Below, in pieces: positions 50,119 through 62,300 of a DNA stretch of 64,000 nt; positions within the stretch are counted from its first letter, which is position 1, and each line of letters starts with the position of its first letter. The notes below the pieces were generated by a model that was not told where the DNA came from, did no database searches, and was given only the letters and a program-made list of their open reading frames with translations. Made by a program: the position numbers and the translations under genes. The stretch spans positions 1,706,432 to 1,770,431 of the forward strand of contig NZ_CP011402.1 in the NCBI RefSeq assembly GCF_001643775.1. Reading direction: 5' to 3'. The stretch comes from Denitrobacterium detoxificans. Lineage in GTDB: Bacteria; Actinomycetota; Coriobacteriia; Coriobacteriales; Eggerthellaceae.

Positions 50119-51210
50119 CTAAGCCGCCGTTGTTCGCACGCGGGCACTCACATGGGCCACGCCACGCAACCGGGCTCCCAGCCAGCTGAAGGGCTTGCTG
50201 AACACGGGAAGAGACAGCACCACGGTGATGATGACGCCCAGGCCAATGCACACGAAGGGCCACGAGATGCCGTGCGCCATCAGGAAGCCATAGGCATCGC
50301 AAGCGTGCAAAGCGCAAAGAACGGGGAAATGCAGCATGTAGACAGCCAGCGTTCTCGTTCCGAATTCCGAAACAAGTGCAATGCGGCGGCGCGGCACAAC
50401 CGCCAACACGCTCGCGCACATAGCGGCAGAAATGACATACGCCACTCCGCGATGCATCCATGAGCAGCCTACCAAGCCAGCTTTGATAGCGTTCTCGAAT
50501 GAATTCCGCCCTGTGAACAGCGGACGGAAATGGTAAGCGTCACCGACGCGCACAAGGCACAAAACAGCGAAAGCCACGATGACCACGACCCCCACTACGC
50601 GCAGCCACGGGTACGCCAACGCACGCTCAACCCGAGCGGGATTCAACATATGGCCCAGCCAGAAGAAGGGCAGGAACACCATGATACGCGAGAGGTAAAG
50701 GTAGTCGGAAATGCTGGAGTCATAGCCAACCAGCATGCCCAAAACGAGCGCCCCAACCAGAACAACCCAAACGTTCACACGACGCAAGATCCATGAGAAC
50801 GTGTAAAACGCAGCGAGTGCAAAGAGATACCAGGGAATCCCTCCATCGCCGAGCAGGGTAAACTTCACCGCACTCGTATCGCCGCCCTGGATAACGGCGA
50901 TCACAAAATACGTCGCGAACAGAAGGACCTTCAGCAGAAAGCCGAGAGCGACCATCTGCACGACGCGCTCAAGCGTCTTCTGACCCGTAAGTCGTTCGCG
51001 ACTCAGGAACAGGCCGGAGATGAAAAGAAACAGCGGCATGTGAAATGAATAGATGAAGACGAACAGGCTTTTCGCACCCGGATGAGAGATAGCGCACATG
51101 TCGATAACGTGGCCGACAACCACCAAGACGATCAACACGAATTTCACGTTGTCGTAATACGCAATGCGCCCATGCGATTGCGCTACCGCGTCCTTCACGT
51201 GTTCCCCCAT
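50119..51210 (-). CDS. Membrane acyltransferase (acyltransferase_3 family)
   Basis: The 363-residue protein has about ten hydrophobic helices. It begins after a short tail with RIAYYDNVKFVLIVLVVVGHVID, the usual first helix with the catalytic-type His. FSFHMPLF-like YSFHMPLFLFISGLFLSRE follows. Members acetylate or acylate surface sugars, teichoic polymers or lipids from the cytoplasmic side. The substrate is probably the glycopolymer made with the neighbouring CDP-glycerol transferase, which is an inference. The ATG at 51210 has GGGGGAAG three bases upstream; the longer frame to 51390 lacks such support. Confidence 0.86.
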   Translation of the reverse strand: MGEHVKDAVAQSHGRIAYYDNVKFVLIVLVVVGHVIDMCAISHPGAKSLFVFIYSFHMPLFLFISGLFLSRERLTGQKTLERVVQMVALGFLLKVLLFATYFVIAVIQGGDTSAVKFTLLGDGGIPWYLFALAAFYTFSWILRRVNVWVVLVGALVLGMLVGYDSSISDYLYLSRIMVFLPFFWLGHMLNPARVERALAYPWLRVVGVVVIVAFAVLCLVRVGDAYHFRPLFTGRNSFENAIKAGLVGCSWMHRGVAYVISAAMCASVLAVVPRRRIALVSEFGTRTLAVYMLHFPVLCALHACDAYGFLMAHGISWPFVCIGLGVIITVVLSLPVFSKPFSWLGARLRGVAHVSARVRTTAA

Positions 51211-51334
51211 TCTTCCCCCGATTCTCTCACGCTTCACCAGGCCAGAATACATTTGCCTATTGTAGCCATATGCGCTAACGAGAGGCAAAAGGGACCAGCG
51301 AAACATCAGCGAGATGGAATCATGACGCCGCCCC

Positions 51335-51460
51335 ATTTTTCCGGAAAAACTGGGTTTCAGACTGCTTATCGCGGGCGAAATGGCGCCCAAGGAAAAATCG
51401 AACTGGGGGTTTCAAAGCAACCCACCACAAGCAGGTCCATTTCTCCGGAAAACTGAAAAG
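51335..51460 (-). repeat. Palindromic repeat element, left copy (two TTTTTCCGGAAAAA-type motifs)
   Basis: Two palindromic motifs, 51335-51352 and 51432-51457, share the core GTTTTTCCGGAGAAA with small changes. The outer one, read on the minus strand, is CAGTTTTCCGGAGAAATGG followed by ACCTGC, almost the same as the right copy at 52841-52866. A GGGCG/CGCCC hairpin lies between them. Confidence 0.75.
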
Positions 51461-51797
51461 CCCATGCGCACATCCATGGACGCAACGCATCAGCGGCGGG
51501 TTCCGCTCCAACCACCACAACGGATATCGCGCAGTTAGTGAGAGTCGCACAACAGTCGCGCAATGGTCGCGTTTCGATAGCGCACCAGGTCAAAGATAAA
51601 GCCCGTTTATCTGGGGAAATATATAGTAGATTTAGCGATTGCAGTCCGCTAAACTCGATGGCAAATCGCCTCGACGAAACGCCTTTCCAATCGCATTTTC
51701 GGTAGCCATCAAGCATCTGCGGGGGCGAAGCCCAAGGCATACATTTCAGCGGCACTAGGTTCTATCAGGCCCATGCATACGGGATTGGGAGGAATCG
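51461..51797. other. Upstream region of the DUF559-like gene
   Basis: No gene is seen. GATAAA/TTTATC (51595-51611) is an inverted repeat, followed by AT-rich ATATATAGT (TATAGT at 51622-51627, a possible -10). GTCGC repeats lie at 51544-51572. Confidence 0.4.
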
Positions 51798-52814
51798 TTG
51801 ACGACGTTCATTCTTGGTTACCGCACGGCACTTGCATATTGGAGCGCGCGCAAGTCGAGCACACTCCATCGCCCCCTCTCTCCATCCGAAGAAATGTGCG
51901 CGCTGGCAGAAGCCGCTACGCCCAGCAAAGACCAGGCGATGAGGATCATCGAGGCGCAGCTCTTTTCGGGAATCGAAGCGCCATTAGACCTGATCGTAAC
52001 AAAGAGAAACGCATCCCTACGGACTTCGTATATGCGCGTCCACGGACAAGTCTCGCCGTTACCTCCCGGTTCCATCACCTTCGCGGGAAGCATTTCGGGA
52101 GATGAAGACGAATTGAGCGTATTTGTCTCCACCCCAGAACTCTGCCTCGTTCAGATGGGATGCTTCGCGGAACGACACGAGCTCGCAGAGCTCGCCTTCG
52201 AGTTATGCGGCGACTACGCGCTTCGCCCTGATGGGATGGGCGGAACCAATATTATCAAGCGACCGCATACAACAACCGCCGATAGCTTACGTGCGTACAT
52301 CGCAAGAGCAGCAGATGTGCACGGCGTAAAACGCGCACGGTTTGCAGCCGAGTGCGTCGTAGATAGCTCAAGGTCGCCACGCGAATCGCAAATTGCGCTC
52401 GAAATGACGCTATCGCATAGGCTGGGAGGATACGGGCTGCCACGACCGAAGCTAAACGAAAAGATCACCCTAGAAGGAGCAGCTCGCAGAGCGGCGGGCG
52501 TACGAGAAATCTATCCCGATTTCTATTGGCCCAACGCAGGACTTGTCCTCGAATACGACAGCGACGCATTTCACTCAGACAGCGCCAAACGCGAGCGGGA
52601 CATCCGCAAACGCAATGCCTACGAGATGCTCGGACTCCACGCGTTGTCCTTAACGCATCGGCAATTCACCGACCAGCTTCAATTTGCCTGCATCATGGAA
52701 GAAGTCGGCAGAATGCTGGGATGCAAGACACATGCCTTAACAACAATCCAGCAGCGCAAACGCGCCCAACTACACGGCTTTCTTACACACGGAAGCAGGC
52801 AACCCCGTTTATAG
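51798..52814 (+). CDS. DUF559-like (PD-(D/E)xK, Vsr-type fold) endonuclease-domain protein
   Basis: The 338-residue protein starts at TTG with GGGAGG five bases upstream. The N-terminal two thirds are not recognised beyond a loose likeness to AbiEi-type proteins of toxin-antitoxin systems. The C-terminal third has the nuclease-like layout: Glu in SPRESQIALEM, Asp in YPDFYW and Glu-Asp in GLVLEYDSDAFH, then conserved RERDIRKRNAYEMLG. This matches DUF559, related to very-short-patch repair endonucleases. Its role is unknown; similar stand-alone genes are, as I recall, frequent in Coriobacteriia. It is flanked on both sides by inverted palindromic repeats, which may mark a mobile or recently acquired unit. 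Confidence 0.68.
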   Translation: MTTFILGYRTALAYWSARKSSTLHRPLSPSEEMCALAEAATPSKDQAMRIIEAQLFSGIEAPLDLIVTKRNASLRTSYMRVHGQVSPLPPGSITFAGSISGDEDELSVFVSTPELCLVQMGCFAERHELAELAFELCGDYALRPDGMGGTNIIKRPHTTTADSLRAYIARAADVHGVKRARFAAECVVDSSRSPRESQIALEMTLSHRLGGYGLPRPKLNEKITLEGAARRAAGVREIYPDFYWPNAGLVLEYDSDAFHSDSAKRERDIRKRNAYEMLGLHALSLTHRQFTDQLQFACIMEEVGRMLGCKTHALTTIQQRKRAQLHGFLTHGSRQPRL

Positions 52815-52839
52815 CGCCCTCGTAAAGGCAACCACCGCG

Positions 52840-52966
52840 TCAGTTTTTCCGGAGAAATGGACCTGCCAGAGGAGTGTTCGGACGGAATCGCGCTCGGGAA
52901 CACTCGCGAGCTGGGGCTTCGCGATGGCGCCCATCCGGAGAGGTCGGTTTCTCCGGAAAAACGAAT
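52840..52966 (+). repeat. Palindromic repeat element, right copy
   Basis: The first motif (52840-52866) is in inverted orientation to the left copy and matches it at 25 of about 26 positions. The second (52940-52966), read on the minus strand, is GTTTTTCCGGAGAAACCGACCT. GTGTTC/GAACAC forms a hairpin between them. Confidence 0.75.
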
Positions 52967-53212
52967 CGAGGCTGAGGGGCAAGGCGGCGGAGGCGGAAAT
53001 GCGAAAGTGCAGGCGATAGACGATCGGGGCCTCGAGCAGGGCAATCTAGTCTCGGCGGCTTTCCATGGCCGCCCGTACGGTGCGGCCCCAAGACAAAGCG
53101 CACGCTCGGGCAGGTGTGGAAAGGGCGAAGCCGGTGAAACTCGAGTGAGTACGAGAGGATAACGCCGACGACTGACGACCAGAGCGGAAGCAACGACCTG
53201 CGCGATAAGGCC
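52967..53212. other. Noncoding stretch between repeat and terminator
   Basis: I see nothing gene-like here. The sequence is G-rich on the plus strand near 52977-53000. Confidence 0.35.
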
Positions 53213-53260
53213 CGAAAAAATGCCTGCGCTGGTGGGCGGAGGTATCGCCCACCAGCGCAG
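53213..53260 (-). terminator. Intrinsic terminator of the giant surface-protein gene
   Basis: On the minus strand perfect 15-base arms CTGCGCTGGTGGGCG and CGCCCACCAGCGCAG are followed by GGCATTTTTT. A second hairpin at 53320-53345 (GACCTGCGGGC/GCCCGCGGGTC, one mismatch) lies between the stop codon and this one. Confidence 0.88.
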
Positions 53261-53358
53261 ATAGGTTTAAACGGAGGAGCCCGACCTGGGCCTTGATCGC
53301 GCTCCCCCGCTCTATCCATGACCCGCGGGCTTGTGCCCGCAGGTCCTAGATAACGAAG

Positions 53359-56300
53359 TTACGCAACCAGGCCCTGGGCGGCGCCAGTTGGAGACGCCGC
53401 CTGGAGAGCATCCTGGTTGATGACAGCTGCGAGGGGGCTTGCGCCCGTCTCGAGCTGACAAATCGCTGCCGCAAGCCCATCAGGGCCTACCGCAGATAAT
53501 ATGGCATCATCCTCCGCTTGGGGTGGGTAACCCCCAGCGGAATCCGAATCACCACTCATGGCAACGAGGCCAACACCCGAAGCGTCGCCGATAGCGTTTT
53601 CGACCAAAACGGCATCGCCCGCATTGGCATCCGAAAGAGCCGTCTCGCTGGCACCATCAGCCTCGCTGATAATAGCGGCAGCATCAGAGGCCACATCCAG
53701 CATGGCAGCAGAAGCAGCATCACCAGCCGCAACCATCTGGCCAATCGCAGACGCGGAAGCGCCCGCAGCGGCATCGGCGCTCATCGAAGAATCGGTCGTA
53801 GCTCCGCTAAACAATGCAAGCATGGCAACCGTTTCGTCCTGTGCAGGCTCAGACGCGAGGGTTAGGGGCTCAACCGCAACCGCCGCAACATCCTGCTCGG
53901 ATAGCGCAACGAGCGCGGTACCCCCTCCCCCACTATCGTCGGATAGAGCCGCCAGGGCTGTGGCACCCGACCCGGTACTCAACGCCGCAAGCGGAGTTGC
54001 CGAGCCAGCGCCAAACGACGTCAGTGTCGTCGCAATGAGATTCTTGCTTGCATCGGTCCTATAAATCACGCCATCCGAAGTCTTCAGATAATACGCGTAG
54101 ATCGACATTATGTACGTCCTGTCATCGTTCCTACCAAGGTAGCCGAGCAGGTTGGCGTACGTAGTAGCCGTGTCAATCTTATCCCCGGTCTCAATACCCC
54201 AACCAAGGAATGTATAACCAGGCAATGCAGGCTGGCGATTCTGATAAATCGCGGATCCAACAGAGTAGTAATTCGTATTGCTGTTAGCGTAAGAAGCGGC
54301 ACCCGTAGGCGTGTTGTACTTAATCTTGTACGCAGAAGTTGCCCAGTTCGTATACACGGTGCACTTAAGGGGAAGACGCTCAAAGGTAAGCGGATCACGA
54401 GCCTGAGTGTCGTTGTACTTCATTATTTCGCCGATTGTCTTGGCATTTGTCACCACCGTCGCACCGAGAGCAGAGGTTTTATCAATCCACGGCTTTGTAG
54501 CGTTCAGGTAATAGCCGTCACGTACGGGGCTCTTGCCCTGGAGCACGTTTGCCACATTCCAGGCAACCTGCTTATCGGGATATGTCGTGCCGCCCTTGGT
54601 CTCGTACGAAACAGTAACCTTCAACCAGTTCCACGTTCCAAACACCTTGCCATGACCCGTCAAAGGATCAATGGTCGTCAGATTCGCAAACGTATGCGTG
54701 GTGAGCAGGTTTGCGCCAAGCGTTGCGTTAGTCAACTTCCATTTGTTGAACTCATGGCCCAAATACGTGATAACGCTGCCATTTGCCGTCTCGGACGCCG
54801 GAAGATCGCGGGGATCCTTCACAACGAACCCGGGCATAGAGCTTGACGCCGGGTACGTGTACAGTAGGTCAAGATTAGTATCCGACAGCTTAACTGTACG
54901 CTCGAACAGCTTACGCGGAATGCATTTCGTAATAGCAAGGTTCTCGATTTGCGCCGTCGTATATGATCCGCTCAAAATACCGTTCTTCTGAGCATTAGTA
55001 AGACCCAATCGCGAATCAGTGGGATCGGCGTAAAGCAACGCCAGCGTATCAGCCACCGCAATATCATCAGGACCCCAGTACTCGATAACGCGCGTCTCTT
55101 CTTCCCAAATCGCGTACAAGTAGTTCGCCTCGGGGTCGGTAACCGTTTCCTTCAGCTTCCACTTCTCCCACGGAATGTTGTCCGGATCATCGGGATTACG
55201 ATACGGGAACTCAATGTTCTCCTTGAGGCAGAGCGGATTATGGCTCCAGCCAAGGAAGATATAGCCCTCCCTCGTGAACTTGTTATCGCTCACGGCAACT
55301 TCCTCGTCGGTCACGCCCCAGGTATCGGGGGTCGTACCGTAGTCGGTCATGTCGCCATTGCCACCCGGGAAGATAAACTTCGGGTTAATGGTCGGATAAA
55401 TATTCGCATAGTACGTGATCTTCTGCGGCAGAGGCTGCCAGATCGCGTACAGACGCAAGCTGCTCGGCGGCATCGTGAACGTCGCAAACGTGTATTCGGG
55501 GCTTGTGTAGCTGCTCTTCGCGGGGTTATTCAGGTCGGTAGACCAACCCATCAGCTGGTAGCCATAGCGAATGATATCGGCTGTGTTGTACGGCGTCACC
55601 GTGTCGTCTACGCGAATCGCACCAGGGTTACCCTGGGTCGGCGTGACGATCGGGTCGACAAACGTAGGCGCCGCTTCCGCAATGCCGCTATCCCAGGTGC
55701 CCTTCACGGGCTCCCAGATGATCTGCACGTAATTCGCGGAGTAGTACAGGTAGAGCACCAACGTGCTGGCGAAGGTATCGTTATCCACCGCATCCAGCTT
55801 GCCCTCGGAAACATGAGGCGGATTCGCCGCGTTCTCGGTAGCCGTAAGCGTGGGATTGTACGAATACCCGCTATCGATAATATCCTGACGCAGGTAGTCG
55901 ATACCGTCGTAGTACACGCCAGCCTCGCCCGTCTCGATGGTCACGATGTACTGGAAGCCATTCGGGTTGGCCGTATTCTCCTTCCAGTGGTGCACCTCGA
56001 ACTCGATGCCGGTACGCGCTTGAGCGAACAGGAACAGCTCCAAACCACCATCAGCGGTAATCACGCCGCTGCGCACTTCCTTGTACTTCGGCTCGGTCTC
56101 GCCCTCCTCGGTATACGTGTAGCTGGGATAGTAGAAATACCCCGGCAGGTTGATGTACGTGGTGCCGTCAATCGTAACCGTATCGTCCACATCGCCCGTG
56201 AGCACATCGGTGCGCAGAATCATCGGATCGCCGCCCGTGGGCGTGCCATCGGCGCCCGGGCCACCGTTGTGCACCAGGCCATCGGCGCCCACACGGTACG

Positions 56301-59300
56301 TGTACACCGTGTAATTCACCACGTTAGCCTGATAGTACAGGTACAGCACTGTGGAGCCATCGGGCTCGATATTAGCCTGCCAATTAGTGCCAAACTTCGC
56401 ATTGAAGACGTGCGCGGAATCAAACGTGTAGCCATTGAACGTCTTGGCAACGGCCGTTGCCAAGGTATCGCTCGTGCCCTGCAGGTTCTCGGTGGCCATG
56501 ATGCGCTTCGGGGAATCCAGCTCGCCATTACTCTTCACACGCACGTGATACACCACGTACTTCGTGTCGTCGCGCGGAATCCACACGGCATAGACCACGT
56601 TGTCGTTGTTATCCAGCAGCAACGTCCAATTGCTGCCCACGGCCACGTCGCTCGTGCCCGCATCGGCCAAAGCCTTGGTCGTTGCCCAGCCGCCGAAGTT
56701 GTAGCCCACGCGCGAAAGCAAGCCCGTGGGGTCGGCAACCTTCACGGTGCCGCCGTACACGCCGTACGTATCGGGCACGCTACCCTGGGCCTTCTTGGAA
56801 TTGTTGTCGTACGCCAGGCGACGCACCGAAGGCGTCCAATGCGCGTACAGGACGGTATTACCCGCCGGCATATTCCACGTGGTAAGCGTGGGAAGCAGCT
56901 CGATGGCGCCCGTCGGATCGTTTACCGACCAGCCCAGGAAGTCGTAGCCAATCTGCGTGGGGATGGGAATGGTCACCACATCACCCGTGGCGTACGAAGT
57001 GGGCCCGATTACTGAGGTGCCATCGGCGAACTGACCGGTGGTGCCGTCGATGGTCAGGTTATACGCAAGCACCATGTAATAGATCTTCAGCACCATAGAA
57101 CCATCGGCTGCAATAACAGCGTCGGTAGCGCCATAACGCGCCAGCGTATCGGACGGGCTGTATACGAAGCCGTCGAAGGTAACCAGCTCGTTGGCGGCGT
57201 ATACCGTGCTGTTCGTCTCGCCGTAGCGTTCCACGGTAAGCGCCTTGTACGGCGAGGAGCCATCGGTATGCAGCTGCCAATGCTCCACCTTGTACGGAGT
57301 GGTGCTCTTGGCCACGTAGTAGATGTAGAATACGTCGCTGGAAGCACCCATACCCGTAATGGCCTGCGAAGACAGATAGGCATTGTAGGTGGTGCCACCC
57401 ACCGTGGCGCCGGAGAAGCTCGGATCGAGCTCGTAGCCCACCAGGCGCGGGTCATTGGGCCTATGCAGGCCCGCATCCACAACGTCAATGGTCAAGCCGA
57501 CCTGACCGTCGTGATACTCGGTGGAGTCGATAAGCTCGATATCCGTATATGCCGCGTTGGTGCGGTAGATCTTTACCGTGTAATCGATACCCATGAGGGC
57601 CTTGTAGTACAGCAGCATAACCGACGTGCCGTCGCCGGCAACCTCGATGCGGATGACACTATCGCCAAAGCCGTCATCGGCGGTCTTGTAGCTCCACGTG
57701 CTGTCCCAAATGTAGCCCGTGAGTGTCTGGGCCACGTCGACGCCATGGATAACCTTGCCCGCCTCGGCCGTACGCGTCTCGTCGGTCTCGCTGATGAACA
57801 TGGTGCCCACGTTGTTCAGGAAGACATGACGCACCGTGTAGGAAACGGTATCGGGCTTGTAGTAGATATGCAGGATGGTGGTTCCGTCGCCGTTCAGGTT
57901 CGCAGTCGTCACGTTGCCCGCGTTGGTGCTGTCGAACGTCCAGCCCACCGGCGGGTTAATCAGACCCAGCGCCGAAGCGTCAAGGGTGGTATCGGTCGTG
58001 CCGGTACGCTTTACCTTGCTCACCGTCTCGCCATCGGAATTCACGTAATGGTACGCCACCGTATACATGGTGTCGCTACGCGCACGCCACGTGGCCGTCA
58101 TGGTACCCACACGAGATGCCATGCCCGGCATGGGGATGGAGGCGCCCGGTGCGTACACCGTGCCATCCTGATCGAACGTCCAGCTCACCAGCACGTAGCC
58201 GGGACGGTACACCTGGCCTTCCTCTTCGCCCTGCGTAGGCAGCGTGATGCCCACGCCCGCCTCGTACTGGTCGACTCGCGTCACGCCGGAATACGACCAG
58301 CCGGCATCGGAAGCCACCAAGTCGTAGATGATCGTCATGGGCTGCGCCACGTAGTACATGACGAGCGCCGTGGTGCCCTTGCGGTCGACGATGGCCGAAG
58401 GTGCAGCATCGGAAGCATAACCAGGCGTGTAGACATAGCCCGTGTACTGCGACGACAGGTCGTCGGCGTATACGCGCGTGCCCGTCGTGGCGGTATGCTC
58501 TTCCTTCACTTCGAAGAGCAGCTTGCCCTTGGAGGTCACGCGACGCTGATACACCACGTATTTCGTGTTGGTGTTGGGCTGCCAGATGGCATACAGCGTA
58601 GCATCGCTATACGGCATGGTATATGCGGAACCAGGAGCATACACCCACGTAAGGTCGCCCTCAGCCGGCTTCACATCGGTCCAGCCAATGAGCGTGTAGC
58701 CAGCGTAGGTAACCTCTGCCGCAGAAGGCAGCGTGGTGGCATGGCCCGAGGTAACCGAACGCGGATTAGCGCCGCCATACGAAGGCATCTCGGCCGCCGT
58801 CATAGCCGGAGGCAGATTGCCCGCCAGGTCGAACGTGAGCTGCGCATCGTATTCCATGTAGTACAGGCGAAGCACCGTGGTGCCCATGGCGCTGACTTCA
58901 TCCTCGATCTTAACGAGCTCGATGCCGCTCGGCTGGTACGTAGTGAGCATGTAGTAGCCGCTGAACGTGCGCGTCCAACCCTTGGACACGGCGTTCACCG
59001 TGGTGCCCGTGGTCTGGTACGGATGCGTGTCGGTGGCAGCCAGCGTAACGGTGCCCGCCGCGTTGACCAGGTAGTATTCCACCGTGACGCTGATGTTGTC
59101 GCTCGGTTGGAACACGTAATAGTACGTAGCCGACTTATAGGCTCCATCTACGCGCTCGGGAACGAGCGACATGCCAGCGAGCTGGCGATGGCTTACGCCG
59201 CCCACCGTGTAGGTCATGGTGACCTTATTGCCGTCCTCGTCTACCCAGTACCCATACGTGTAACCCGTATTGGGCGTAACAGTGGCGCCCAACGGCGTAC

Positions 59301-62300
59301 CAGAGACGGGATACAGGCTTTCGGCCGACATGGTGCCCGGCGAACCGCCGCCATTCAGCTGCACGGTACCGCGCGCCGGATCGGCAACGATGTACGTAAT
59401 GGTGATCTGCGGCGCTTCCTGGAAGACCGCGTAGTAGATGGAGGGATCAGGCCACGCATTGGGAGCCGCAGGCGTAGGCGGTACGAACTTGTAGCCCTGG
59501 TACGTATAGGTAACCGCACCCACCGTACGAGTGAACGTAGTGGCAGTAGAATCGCTACTCAGGGTATTGCCCGCAGCGTCGACCCATTTCACGAATACGT
59601 AGCCATTATTGGGAACGGCGTACGAACCCTTGGCCGCGCCACCGACGCCGGTAACGACTTCGCTCTCGCGATAGACGAAACCACCCGTGGAAACGCCGCC
59701 ATACGGACCGCTATCAACCGCGTACTCGATGGTGGAAGGATACGCGGGAATCCAATGGATGTAGATGACCTTGTCCAGGCCGCCCACCGTATAGGGCGAA
59801 CCGGGAATGTATACTACGTCGCCATTGGGTGTGTCGGAATAGCCATCCATAACCCAACCGTCACTACGCGTTGCGTAGTCGAAGAGCGGCAAGCGCGAGC
59901 AGTAGCCCGGCGCATAGCTACCCGTCTGATCGAAGTAATTCGTCGGAGAACTCATCGAGCTGTACTTCGTCGTATCCAACGTGATCGTGATGTTCGCAGG
60001 ATCGGGGTTGTTCTCATTGATGGTGAACACATGGCGGATGGGCGTCCACAACGCCACAAACTCGTAGTTCGCGTCCACCGTCGTGGGGAATGCCTCGTTC
60101 AGAATCAAATCGGTGCCCAGGGCAAACATGGTGGCATTCACGCCTGCATCGAACAGCATCGTGTTCGCATACACGCTAGGCGTGTAGTCAAATGCCAGAA
60201 TAAGCTGGTTATACGTCGCCAGGTTCACGTTCGTATGCATAATCGGATCGGGCGTAACCGTGGCATAGCCACCACTCACCGTCACGATGTGCTTACGCCA
60301 CGCCCAACCAGCGAACTCGTAGCCCTCCTTGCCCTGCGGTGCAAACGTAGAGATAGGCGGATAACCCGCCACACTACTGTCAACGGCGCCATTGTAGTAG
60401 CCACGCGTGGTAATGGGCGTGTTCACGGGGATATCCTGAATGAGCGTCTGGTCGTCGACGCCCTGCACGAAGCTACCGCCAGAGCCCGTCATATAAGCCA
60501 TGACGCGCGGCTCTACGAAGACGGCCGTGAACGTGGTGTCACCCATGATCTGGATGGTGGAAGGCGACATAGTAAAGTCGGTAACGGTCGTGCCGTCATC
60601 CATGGTCATGGTGTAGTTCCAGCCCATGTTGATCCAGTTGTTGTGATCGAGCAGGCGAATCTGGATATCCTTCACGCGCGGCGTGTACGTACCCATCTCA
60701 ACGCCATTACGATACGCATAGCTTCCCGAAGGCACCAACGTGGGATACGTGGTGGCATCATCGTACAGGTCGCCCTTCGCGGCATCCGCGGTGTCGATGT
60801 TGAAGCGCACCGTATAGCCCTTGGCCTCCCAGAAGCCAATGATGATCACATTGTCGTCGGGCATCCAGAAGTCATACGGATACGCAACCGAACCATTGTA
60901 CGGGCCAACCTCCAAATTGTTCGCCCAGATAGGAATGGGATTGCCTGCGCCGTTGTACACCAGGTAGCCACCCGCGCCGTCGGTATTCAAGACCGCCAAA
61001 CCAGACGCTACGGTACTACCAGGCTGACCGCGGTCGACCTTCACCGTAGTGGTCAAGTCGTAGTTCTTCCACAGCTCGGCGTAATCCACGCCAATCAGGT
61101 CGGTAGCCTTGTACGCCACCCAACCGCTGAACTGATAGCCATTCACGCCAACGGTAGCCGCGGTATCGTCGAAGATGACCGAGCTGTTGCGATACAGGCC
61201 ACGCGGTTGATTGGTGGGCGCAATGGGCGAATCGGCAGGCACGATGCCCTGACCGTTCAACACATAGCGATACGTAAGCGTGAAGCAGCCAATGTCGTAG
61301 TACAGCTTGATCTTCGACAGGCCATCCGCCGTTACCGTAATGGTGGTGGTGGAAATATCGGGGCGGTACAGGTGATGCGAGACCTCGGACAGGTCGAGAC
61401 GCGTCACGCCGTCGGTATCGAACGGCTTAATCAGGTCGCTGTCAGCCGCAACGGTGATCACATCTCCCGTCTTGGCATCGTAGCTCGCCGTGTAGCTCTC
61501 GTTGATGAAGTACTCGCCCGAGCCATCCTGCAACCAGTATTCCACCACGTAATGCGTGGCAGATTCGCTGAACCTGGCAATGTAGACGATGTCATGGTAG
61601 ATGCCATCGGAAGCACGTCCAGGTACGAACTCGTAGTAGCCATACTCCGTATTGAGCGTGCCCATACCATAGTAGTTGCCCTCGCCATCGTAGAAGCCCA
61701 GGAAGTCATATCCATCGCGGATATAGAGGTACGTGCCCATGGCCGTGCCCGTAGCGGGTGCGACCTTCTCGTACGTACGCGTGAGCCAGCCAGCATCGGC
61801 AACGTCGACCGAGTACGTAATGGTAATGTCATCGTCTTCCGTGAAGACGGCGATGTACGTTGCATCATGATATGCGCCATCAGCGCCGCGAGGCGGAATG
61901 AACGTGCGCTCGGTGCTCACGATATTGCCCGATTCGTCAGCCCAATGCAGGAAGTGATAGCCCAGCTGCGAGTACGCGGTAATGGCGCGCGGGCCAGGCT
62001 CATTCACGGGCGTGAGCGGGTTGCCCTCGTCGTCATACAGAACGTTGCCGTCCTTGTCGATCAGGTAGCCGTCTTCGTTCACATTCTGCTTCAGCGGGTC
62101 GACCATGTAGCCCGTACCAGCCCACACCGTCTGATATGCGTAGCCGTCGCCCCAGTTCAGGCCCTGGTCATCTTGGTCGTCGGCCAGCGTGCCGTCGGAA
62201 TTGTCCCAATCGACCCACCAGTTCGACGTGGTGTACTTGATGGTGGCCTGCTGCTGCTCCCACATGGCGTACAGCGTGGTAATAGCCGCCGGAATCGGGT

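Noticed and set aside
53420-53470. LETGAS near the C-terminus of the giant protein as a sortase motif
   Set aside because: It lacks the Pro, is not followed by a hydrophobic helix and has no basic tail.
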